From assembly GCA_947488645.1 (NCBI GenBank), contig CANLAC010000039.1:1-9702 (forward strand): DNA of 9,702 nucleotides, in the 5' to 3' direction. The DNA is from Actinomycetota bacterium. GTDB taxonomy: Bacteria; Actinomycetota; Actinomycetes; Nanopelagicales; Nanopelagicaceae. Below are positions 1 to 5,247 of the stretch, in pieces. The notes beneath the pieces were generated by a model. The model saw only the letters and a list, made by a program, of their open reading frames with translations, made no database searches and was not told where the DNA came from. The translations under genes were made by a program, and so were the position numbers. Within the stretch, counting starts at the first letter, position 1. Every line of letters starts with the position of its first letter.

Positions 1-614
1 GCAACCTGTTGCATCCAAGATGGCAACTGCGTAAAGACAAAGAAAACTCCACTAAAGAACTGCAAAATGATAACAATAGGGGAGACAACTGCAGATGCAC
101 CGCGGCCACTTTTAGGAACAATGGAAAAAGCGATTCCAAGTGCGGTTGAACATGCGCTACCCAACAGAACTAGCCAAGTGAAAGTGATCCATTTATTGAT
201 ATCGGTAGGTAGTTCAACTCCGAAGAACAAAATGCCAAATCCTAGAAGTAGAAGAATTTGAATAACCATGCTGACAAATATCAGAATTGCCTTACCGATG
301 AAGTAACTAGAAGCTGGCATAGGTGTGCCGCGCAGGCGCTTGAGAGCACCGAAGTCACGTTCTAAAGGAATTGTGATGGCAAGTGCTTGAAAACCTGTAT
401 TGACTAAGCCCGAGGCAATCATTCCGGCCAAAAAGTACTGCGAAAATGTCACGCCAGGTGCGATGGTGTCTTTAAATACTGATCCAAAGATGGCAAGCAA
501 AATAACAGGGAAAAGTAATGTAAATACAACAGATTCACGCTGGCGAGCAAACTGTCGAATCTCTAAGTTGCCGCGTCGAATACCTAAGGAAAGCGCGCTA
601 GGAATCTTTTTCAT
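1..614 (-). CDS. ABC-2 type transporter permease, partial (C-terminus beyond the left edge)
   Basis: This is the membrane subunit of an ABC exporter paired with the ATPase just upstream. Reading the minus strand from the ATG at 614 gives 204 uninterrupted codons to the window edge, so the C-terminal part is missing. The protein starts MKKIPSALSLGIRRGN. Hydrophobic segments lie at about residues 28-46, 60-80, 105-130, 143-165 and 176-196, as expected for the six-helix ABC2_membrane family. The stretch at residues 84-100 (LERDFGALKRLRGTPMP) is the typical cytoplasmic motif of DrrB/NatB-like permeases. The start overlaps the end of the ATPase gene by 17 bases and has a GGAGG ribosome binding site 5 bases upstream, which indicates translational coupling. 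The substrate (drug, lipid, ion or peptide) cannot be read from sequence. I am confident of the family and of its role as the ATPase partner. Confidence 0.9.
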   Translation of the reverse strand, partial: MKKIPSALSLGIRRGNLEIRQFARQRESVVFTLLFPVILLAIFGSVFKDTIAPGVTFSQYFLAGMIASGLVNTGFQALAITIPLERDFGALKRLRGTPMPASSYFIGKAILIFVSMVIQILLLLGFGILFFGVELPTDINKWITFTWLVLLGSACSTALGIAFSIVPKSGRGASAVVSPIVIILQFFSGVFFVFTQLPSWMQQV

Positions 615-1458
615 GCTCGCCTCCAATCATTTCAAGATATATATCTTCAAGAGATGGGCGCGAAACTACTAGCTCTGGCACTTCGCCACCAAAGCGTGAT
701 GACAACTTCGCCACTAATTCAGTTGGGTTGTCAGATTTTTCTGATTTAGTTATCTCGCCCTCACGCCATGTAACTGTGGCTTGCGAGGTCGAACGTCCGC
801 CTAGTTCGGCAGGGGTTGAAACTTCAATGATGACGCCATTGTTAATTACCGCCACACGATCTGCTAACGCTTCAGCCTCATCTAAATAATGGGTAGTGAG
901 CACAATTGTGGTTCCATCAGAGCGCAACTTCTGGATTAGTCCCCAAAAAGCGCGGCGAGCCTCAGGATCAAAACCAGTTGTTGGTTCATCCAAGAAAAGT
1001 AGTTCGGGATTTCCAATAATGCCAAGTGCCACATCTAAGCGACGGCGCTGACCACCTGAAAGATTACGAATGAGGGCATTTTCTTTTTCCACTAGGCCAA
1101 CTGAATGTATTACTTCATCTACTTTTCTAGGGTTTGAGTAATAGCCACTGAAGTGATCAATTGTTTCTAATACCGTTAGGTCACCGGCATCGGCCGAGCT
1201 TTGCAAGACAATTCCGATGCGATCTCGCCATAGACGAGATTCATGTCCGCGAGTTTGAGGATCAAAGCCCAAAACTGAGACTGTTCCAGAATCTCTGGTT
1301 CTAAAGCCTTCCAGGATTTCAACAGTTGTTGTCTTACCCGCACCATTTGGACCAAGGAGAGAAAAGATCTCACCTTGTGCGATTTCAAGATCAACTCCGC
1401 GCACAGCGTGAACATCGCCATAGCTTTTCTTCAGGCCTTTTACTTCGATGAGGCTCAT
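598..1458 (-). CDS. ABC exporter ATP-binding protein (DrrA/NatA-like)
   Basis: A 286-residue nucleotide-binding subunit that would power export through the adjacent permease at the cytoplasmic membrane. The motifs are complete and in order: Walker A GPNGAGKTT at residues 36-44, Q-loop Gln86 in GIVLQ, signature LSGGQRRR at 133-140, Walker B LLFLDEP at 153-159, and H-loop His190 in LTTHYLDEAEA. After about residue 215 comes a C-terminal extension ending in PSLEDIYLEMIGG. This is characteristic of the CcmA/DrrA subfamily that works with ABC-2 permeases. The start at 1458 is supported by a promoter ending 6 bases upstream (TTCACA, 17-base spacer, TAAAGT), which suggests a leaderless mRNA. It is divergent from the small zinc-binding protein gene, with 30 bases between the starts. 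The substrate is unknown; antibiotic or lipid export is common in the family but not shown here. Confidence 0.95.
   Translation of the reverse strand: MSLIEVKGLKKSYGDVHAVRGVDLEIAQGEIFSLLGPNGAGKTTTVEILEGFRTRDSGTVSVLGFDPQTRGHESRLWRDRIGIVLQSSADAGDLTVLETIDHFSGYYSNPRKVDEVIHSVGLVEKENALIRNLSGGQRRRLDVALGIIGNPELLFLDEPTTGFDPEARRAFWGLIQKLRSDGTTIVLTTHYLDEAEALADRVAVINNGVIIEVSTPAELGGRSTSQATVTWREGEITKSEKSDNPTELVAKLSSRFGGEVPELVVSRPSLEDIYLEMIGGEHEKDS
620..624 (-). promoter_or_regulatory. Ribosome binding site of the ABC permease
   Basis: On the minus strand GGAGG lies 5 bases before the permease ATG, inside the last codons of the ATPase gene. It is the strongest Shine-Dalgarno sequence I see in the window and fixes the permease start at 614. 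Confidence 0.75.
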
Positions 1459-1464
1459 GTGGTC

Positions 1465-1493
1465 ACTTTACTATGCGAAAATACTCCTGTGAA
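1465..1493 (-). promoter_or_regulatory. Leaderless promoter of the ABC exporter operon
   Basis: Read on the minus strand, TTCACA at 1493-1488 (5 of 6 match to TTGACA) is followed by a 17-base spacer and TAAAGT at 1470-1465 (TAnnnT). Six bases then separate the -10 box from the ATG at 1458. This spacing places the transcription start at or next to the start codon, and no Shine-Dalgarno sequence is present. The -35 box overlaps the GTG start of the divergent gene. Predicted by eye only. Confidence 0.5.
1469..1474 (+). promoter_or_regulatory. Candidate -10 box of the small zinc-binding protein gene
   Basis: TACTAT fits TAnnnT and lies 14 bases before the GTG at 1489, which would give a leader of about 7-8 bases. 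It overlaps by two bases the -10 box of the divergent ABC promoter on the other strand. No good -35 box is visible at the right distance, so this is tentative. Confidence 0.3.
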
Positions 1494-1806
1494 CCCGCGT
1501 AGAAACTACCCCAAGAAGCGGGTGAAGCCTGAAGAACCTCGGGAAATCAATATTGCTTCCACCGGTGAGAGCACAGAAGAACACAGCGATGGTGTTTACA
1601 TTGTGCGACGTCTAACTGGATCTGGTTCTACAAAGCCGTATCGCTGCCCTGGATGTGATCAATTGATTCCACTAGCAACTCCACATGTTGTTGCTTGGCT
1701 TGAATACGATGAAGAAGGTCGCCGTCATTGGCATACAGCCTGTTGGGCAAAGAAAAATAAAAGGCGCCCTAATACTGAACGTACTCGAAACGCTCCTCGT
1801 TTTTAA
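1489..1806 (+). CDS. Small actinobacterial probable zinc-binding protein (CPGC...HWH..C)
   Basis: A 105-residue basic protein of unknown function. I recognise it as a conserved actinobacterial family often mislabelled 'ATP/GTP-binding protein', although it has no Walker motif. The conserved core runs from about residue 37 to 86: VYIVRRLTG, then KPYRCPGCDQLIP, PHVVAW and RRHWHTACW. Cys53 and Cys56, with His80/His82 and Cys85 (perhaps His66), make a plausible zinc site, so a small treble-clef or HNH-like fold is possible. The N-terminus is charged and probably disordered, and the C-terminus is Lys/Arg-rich, compatible with nucleic-acid binding; both points are inference. I chose GTG 1489 because it gives the N-terminus VNPRRNYPKKR, matching the PRRNRP start I remember for homologues. 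An upstream in-frame ATG at 1375 would run deep into the divergent ABC gene. The stop is shared with the convergent aldehyde dehydrogenase gene. Confidence 0.8.
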   Translation: MNPRRNYPKKRVKPEEPREINIASTGESTEEHSDGVYIVRRLTGSGSTKPYRCPGCDQLIPLATPHVVAWLEYDEEGRRHWHTACWAKKNKRRPNTERTRNAPRF

Positions 1807-3290
1807 CCTAGCCGGCCCTTTAATAATTTTGTAGCTTTCACAACCAGCTTGTCATCTTTAGAACGGCGCTTAAAACTTAAGAAATTAAGTGGGATATTAA
1901 ATCGAGTGCGAACAACAGTGCGTGGATATGTGTATTCAAGTAATCCTTCAGGACCATGCACGCGTCCATAACCGCTGTCTTTAACTCCACCAAATGGAAC
2001 AGATGGGACTGCAGCAAATGAGAATGTTGAATTAATTGCAACCATTCCGCAGTGCAACTGCGAAGCAATCCTCTTTCCCTGTCGTTTCGACCAAACATTG
2101 GCTCCCAAGCCATAACTAGAAGCATTAGAAAGAACGATAGCTTCTTGCATACTTGCAACACGATTAATAATGATTATTGGTCCAAAGGTTTCTTCCCGAA
2201 CAGCAGCAGATGATTCAGGCACATCTACCAAAATAACTGGCTGAACAAATGGGGCTTGGACTGATTTTAAAGAACCATAGGCAAATTCTCCGCCATCTTT
2301 AATTGCAGCTTTGATGTGAGATGAGATAACAGAAATCTGTGAAGGCATTGTTGCTGGGCCGTAATTACCATCCCCAGGTGCACCTGCATGAATGTTCTCT
2401 GCAAGGGCAACAGCCTTTGCAATAAACAAATCAGCCACTCTTTCATCAACATAAACGCGTTCTGCGCCAATACAGGACTGGCCAGCATTAGCCATTGCAG
2501 ACCACATGGTTGCATCAACTGCGCGATCTAAATTTGCGTCCGCTGCAACAATTACTGGGTCTTTTCCACCACATTCGGCAACTATCGGCGTCAGATTTGT
2601 TGCACATGCTGCAGCAACTAACTTGGCAGTCTTGGTTGAGCCCGTGAATGACAGCTTATCTACTCCGCTAACACATAACGCATTACCTGTCTCTGCTGCA
2701 CCAGTGATGGTTGTGAAGATGTCTGCAAAGGGTGCAACGGTATTAAAACTCTCTTCCAGCCACACACCAACACCTGGCGCGTATTCACTTGGCTTAAACA
2801 CAACGGTGTTTCCTGCAGCAAGTGCGTATGCGATAGATCCAACAGGAGTAAAGACTGGGTAGTTCCAAGGGCCAATGACACCCACAACACCCAATGGTGA
2901 ACGCTCAACAGTTGCAGACATATTTGCCATCAAAGCACCGGGAGCACGATATGAGGTTCGCATAATGTCTTCAGCATGTCTGGCGGCCCAGCCGATGTGG
3001 CTTACCGCCATAGAGGCTTCAAGTTTTGCATCACTTACTGGCTTACCAGTTTCAAGTGAAATAAGGGCTGCAATCTGATCAACGTTATTAATAATGTAAT
3101 TGCTCCAAGCCAACAAAACCTTCTTACGTCCTGAAAAACCTAATCCTGCCCATGCAGTGCTGGCATGTCGTGCATGACCAACAATTTCAGCAACTGACTT
3201 AGCTGAATGAATTGGATAGGTTCCAATAGGCTCACCAGTAGTTGGGTTATATGAATTGAATGCTTTGGTCGATCGTGAAGTAGTGGCCAT
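1803..3290 (-). CDS. NAD(P)-dependent aldehyde dehydrogenase
   Basis: A full-length 495-residue aldehyde dehydrogenase (usual length about 450-500), a soluble enzyme oxidising an aldehyde to the acid with NAD(P)+. Visible landmarks are PWNYP with oxyanion-hole Asn143, cofactor Lys166 in VVFKPSE, FTGSTKTAK at 215-223, general-base Glu239 in ECGGKDP, nucleophile Cys273 in NAGQSCIGAERV, EETFGP at 366-371, and the late VPFGGVKDSGYGR block at 431-443. ECGGKDP instead of the common ELGGKSP, together with QSCIGAERVYV, points to the actinobacterial subgroup near succinate-semialdehyde dehydrogenases such as GabD2. The exact aldehyde cannot be assigned. Residues 461-495 form a basic tail beyond the usual end. 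The start at 3290 is supported by a leaderless-type TAGGCT box 7 bases upstream. The gene is divergent from the alpha/beta hydrolase, and its stop overlaps the stop of the small zinc-binding protein gene. Confidence 0.93.
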   Translation of the reverse strand: MATTSRSTKAFNSYNPTTGEPIGTYPIHSAKSVAEIVGHARHASTAWAGLGFSGRKKVLLAWSNYIINNVDQIAALISLETGKPVSDAKLEASMAVSHIGWAARHAEDIMRTSYRAPGALMANMSATVERSPLGVVGVIGPWNYPVFTPVGSIAYALAAGNTVVFKPSEYAPGVGVWLEESFNTVAPFADIFTTITGAAETGNALCVSGVDKLSFTGSTKTAKLVAAACATNLTPIVAECGGKDPVIVAADANLDRAVDATMWSAMANAGQSCIGAERVYVDERVADLFIAKAVALAENIHAGAPGDGNYGPATMPSQISVISSHIKAAIKDGGEFAYGSLKSVQAPFVQPVILVDVPESSAAVREETFGPIIIINRVASMQEAIVLSNASSYGLGANVWSKRQGKRIASQLHCGMVAINSTFSFAAVPSVPFGGVKDSGYGRVHGPEGLLEYTYPRTVVRTRFNIPLNFLSFKRRSKDDKLVVKATKLLKGRLG

Positions 3291-3291
3291 G

Positions 3292-3321
3292 TGAACAAGC
3301 CTAGTCGGGAATAGATAGGAT
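3292..3321 (+). promoter_or_regulatory. Promoter of the alpha/beta hydrolase gene
   Basis: TGAACA at 3292-3297 (4 of 6 match to TTGACA), an 18-base spacer, and TAGGAT at 3316-3321 lie 7 bases before the ATG at 3329. The AGGA inside TAGGAT could instead serve as a ribosome binding site 8 bases from the ATG, so leaderless initiation is likely but not certain. The ten bases TAGATAGGAT recur before the gene at 6488. Confidence 0.45.
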
Positions 3322-3326
3322 TTGAA
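3298..3326 (-). promoter_or_regulatory. Leaderless promoter of the aldehyde dehydrogenase gene
   Basis: On the minus strand, TTCAAA at 3326-3321 (4 of 6 match to TTGACA) is followed by a 17-base spacer and TAGGCT at 3303-3298. Seven bases separate this box from the ATG at 3290. There is no clear Shine-Dalgarno sequence, so initiation at or near a 5'-terminal ATG is likely. It is interleaved with the divergent hydrolase promoter. Confidence 0.5.
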
Positions 3327-3328
3327 GT

Positions 3329-4039
3329 ATGAGCCAGCCTGTTAGATCGAGCAGTGTCTTTGAATCTGTTCGAACACCATTTCATGTGATGACAGTTGAT
3401 GGTGTTGATTTGATTGGTGAGGTTGCAGCACCTGTAGCTCCGTCAAAAGGTGCACTCCTTTGCTTGCATCCACTGCCAACAGCTGGTGGAATGATGGATA
3501 GCCACATCTATAAAAAAGCTGCTAACCGCTTACCTGCAATGGCAGGCATTACTGTTGTTCGATTCAATACACGTGGAACAACGAGTGAAGCAGGCAGCAG
3601 CACGGGAACATTTGATAATGGAGTTGCTGAGCACTTTGATGTGGAAGCGATGCTTTCTTACTGCTTTGATACTTTGATGTTGGACAATCTATGGGTCACT
3701 GGCTGGTCCTTTGGAACTGATCTAGCCCTTCAGCATGCAAAAGATCCACGCCATAAAGGGTTAATCCTTTTGAGCCCGCCATTGCGCACAACAACTGATG
3801 AACAACTTAAGTATTGGAATACAGATCCCCGCCCAATAACGGCCTTAGTTCCCGAGCTAGATGATTACCTCAAACCAGATGCTGCTCGACAAAGATTTGC
3901 AATTATTCCCACCATGAAGATTGTTGGTGTCGATGGCGCTAAACATCTGTGGCTGGGGGAACCATCAGTTCACCGTGTTTTATCTGAACTAAACAGCATC
4001 GTCACCGGCGCACAAGCGCAGCTTCCAACTGATTTTTAA
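3329..4039 (+). CDS. Alpha/beta hydrolase, actinobacterial family
   Basis: A 236-residue, probably cytoplasmic serine hydrolase with no signal peptide or membrane segment. The nucleophile elbow is GWSFG at 125-129 with Ser127. The oxyanion-hole region is CLHPLPTAGGMMDSH at 45-59, followed by VVRFNTRGTTSE at 77-87. The likely catalytic histidine is His206 in GAKHLW, and an acidic residue in VPELDDYL (Asp178 or Asp179) could complete the triad. The HPxPxxGGxMD, RFNxRG and GxSFG blocks place it near the COG2945-type hydrolases. It closely resembles a conserved actinobacterial protein I remember beside homologues of the small zinc-binding protein at 1489. The substrate is unknown. Divergent transcription with the aldehyde dehydrogenase from a 38-base gap allows joint control, and a hydrolase plus aldehyde oxidation would make a plausible short pathway, but that is inference. 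Its stop overlaps that of the convergent AI-2E gene. Confidence 0.88.
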   Translation: MSQPVRSSSVFESVRTPFHVMTVDGVDLIGEVAAPVAPSKGALLCLHPLPTAGGMMDSHIYKKAANRLPAMAGITVVRFNTRGTTSEAGSSTGTFDNGVAEHFDVEAMLSYCFDTLMLDNLWVTGWSFGTDLALQHAKDPRHKGLILLSPPLRTTTDEQLKYWNTDPRPITALVPELDDYLKPDAARQRFAIIPTMKIVGVDGAKHLWLGEPSVHRVLSELNSIVTGAQAQLPTDF

Positions 4040-5163
4040 CTGTTATTTGCCCGAGGAATAACTACTTCATCAAGTATCAAAATGATCGATGCTGCTACTG
4101 GCACGGCCAGTAATCCACCAACTAATCCCAATAATGATGAGCCAATGAGTGCGGAGATAATCGTTACCGCACCTGGAACCGCCAGGGTTCGCTTCATGAT
4201 TCGGGGTGTAATTATGTAGTTTTCAATTTGTACGTAAACAACATATGCAACAAATGCAATTGCACCGATTGCAACAGATTGTGTGAGCGCAATCAAAGTT
4301 ACAATTGCGCTACCAAGGAAGTGGCCAATTAGAGGAATAAGCGCGGCAACTAAGACGATCATTCCGATAGCAATTGGGGAAGGCAAACCTAGTACTGTCG
4401 CCAGAATTACTACAAAAACGGCGGCCATGGCAGCTATCAAAATCTGGCTTCCAACGAAGGCGCCGACTCTTGCGATTACAGCGTTGGTTAAACGTCCAAC
4501 ACGATCTCGGCGGCTTGCAGGTACTAATGAAAGACCTAGATCTACTGCTTGTGGCAATGAGGTGATGAAATACAAGGTGAGCACCAAAATAGTTAGCGCT
4601 GTAAAGAAACCAGACAATACCGATTTACCAACGCCGATGACTCCACCGAATGTACTGATAAGCAAAGTCCCATCAGATGTAATAGTTTTTAATTTTTCTT
4701 GTAAGGTATCGATAAGTCCGAATTGAGTATTGAGCTGATTGATAGTTTCATTTTTCATCAAGTCACGCAATAACTGTGGTGCATTCTCGATCAAATTTGT
4801 CCCTTGGCTAATTACAGGCGGAACGACAACTAGGGCAAAAAAGATGACAAATAGAATTACCGAAGAGAAAATTACTGTCACAGCTGTGCTTCGAGACATA
4901 TTACGTTTACGCAGGGCCTCAACAGCAGGGTTCAAGCCAGTTGCTAAGAACAGGGCAATCAAAATCAATACAAAGATTTGACTCACGCTAGCCAAAGCCC
5001 GCATCAAGACAATTGCGGTCAGAGCCCCGAGAGTTGCAATGAATCCGAAGTAAAAAGGCTGGGATTGATTGATTGGTTTGCCCAGAATTCCGTAATCGAC
5101 TGGTGCCTTTGCAGACTTAGGGGCACGAGCGGTTGCTTTCTTGATTCTCTGTGTAATTGCCAT
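4036..5163 (-). CDS. AI-2E (PerM/TqsA) family transporter
   Basis: A 375-residue polytopic inner-membrane protein of the family named after E. coli TqsA and PerM. Hydrophobic segments lie at about residues 37-56, 61-80, 93-118, 184-205, 236-258, 263-285, 290-315 and 330-365. This fits the eight-helix layout with a soluble helical insert at about 119-165. The family signature QIENYIITPRIMKR is at 312-325, followed by the glycine- and alanine-rich last helices with LGLVGGLLAVPVAA. Members have been linked to autoinducer-2 export, Na+/H+ antiport or osmotic tolerance, so the family name should not be read as evidence for quorum sensing; I see no luxS-like gene here. The start at 5163 is supported by a TAGAAT box 6 bases upstream (leaderless pattern). 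It is divergent from the DUF4032 gene across 84 bases. Confidence 0.9.
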   Translation of the reverse strand: MAITQRIKKATARAPKSAKAPVDYGILGKPINQSQPFYFGFIATLGALTAIVLMRALASVSQIFVLILIALFLATGLNPAVEALRKRNMSRSTAVTVIFSSVILFVIFFALVVVPPVISQGTNLIENAPQLLRDLMKNETINQLNTQFGLIDTLQEKLKTITSDGTLLISTFGGVIGVGKSVLSGFFTALTILVLTLYFITSLPQAVDLGLSLVPASRRDRVGRLTNAVIARVGAFVGSQILIAAMAAVFVVILATVLGLPSPIAIGMIVLVAALIPLIGHFLGSAIVTLIALTQSVAIGAIAFVAYVVYVQIENYIITPRIMKRTLAVPGAVTIISALIGSSLLGLVGGLLAVPVAASIILILDEVVIPRANNS

Positions 5164-5169
5164 AGCGTT

Positions 5170-5175
5170 ATTCTA
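5170..5175 (-). promoter_or_regulatory. -10 box of the AI-2E family gene, leaderless spacing
   Basis: On the minus strand TAGAAT (5 of 6 match to TATAAT) lies 6 bases before the ATG at 5163. No Shine-Dalgarno sequence and no convincing -35 box are visible. The spacing predicts a transcript starting at or next to the ATG. Confidence 0.5.
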
Positions 5176-5195
5176 AAGTGCATAGATCACTAAGA

Positions 5196-5213
5196 ATGAA
5201 CCGTGGTGTTCAT
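5196..5213. promoter_or_regulatory. Inverted repeat between the AI-2E and DUF4032 genes, candidate operator
   Basis: ATGAAC and GTTCAT are perfect 6-base arms around a 6-base centre, in the middle of the 84-base divergent gap. It could bind a dimeric regulator or form a small hairpin in the DUF4032 leader. Arms of this length can arise by chance, so this is only a candidate. Confidence 0.25.
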
Positions 5214-5230
5214 GTTCTGGAAACAATTAT

Positions 5231-5237
5231 GAGGAAG
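5231..5237 (+). promoter_or_regulatory. Ribosome binding site of the DUF4032 gene
   Basis: GAGGAAG ends 10 bases before the ATG at 5248, slightly far but usable. Unlike its neighbours, this gene has no TAnnnT box 6-8 bases before the ATG, so it appears to have a conventional leader. Confidence 0.5.
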
Positions 5238-5247
5238 AATACCGACC

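Noticed and set aside
1375..1488. Longer N-terminus (ATG 1375 or GTG 1459) for the small zinc-binding protein
   Set aside because: It would overlap or abut the divergent ABC gene start, and the conserved PRRN start fits GTG 1489.
1786..1804. Small hairpin AAACG-CTCCT-CGTTT with T run as a terminator
   Set aside because: Only 5 pairs, with three A-T, and just a few T after the stem; too weak to call.
2506..2862. 118-codon open frame on the plus strand
   Set aside because: It lies opposite conserved catalytic parts of the aldehyde dehydrogenase gene; low-complexity translation without motifs.
4008..4019. GCGC-ACAA-GCGC hairpin before the hydrolase stop
   Set aside because: A four-pair stem with the T run about 14 bases away does not resemble an intrinsic terminator.
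4283..4726. 147-codon open frame on the plus strand
   Set aside because: It is fully antisense to the AI-2E family gene, and its translation has no recognisable domain.
4036..5163. AI-2 quorum-sensing system suggested by the AI-2E family name
   Set aside because: The name is historical, members have varied roles, and no LuxS or Lsr-like gene is present in the window.
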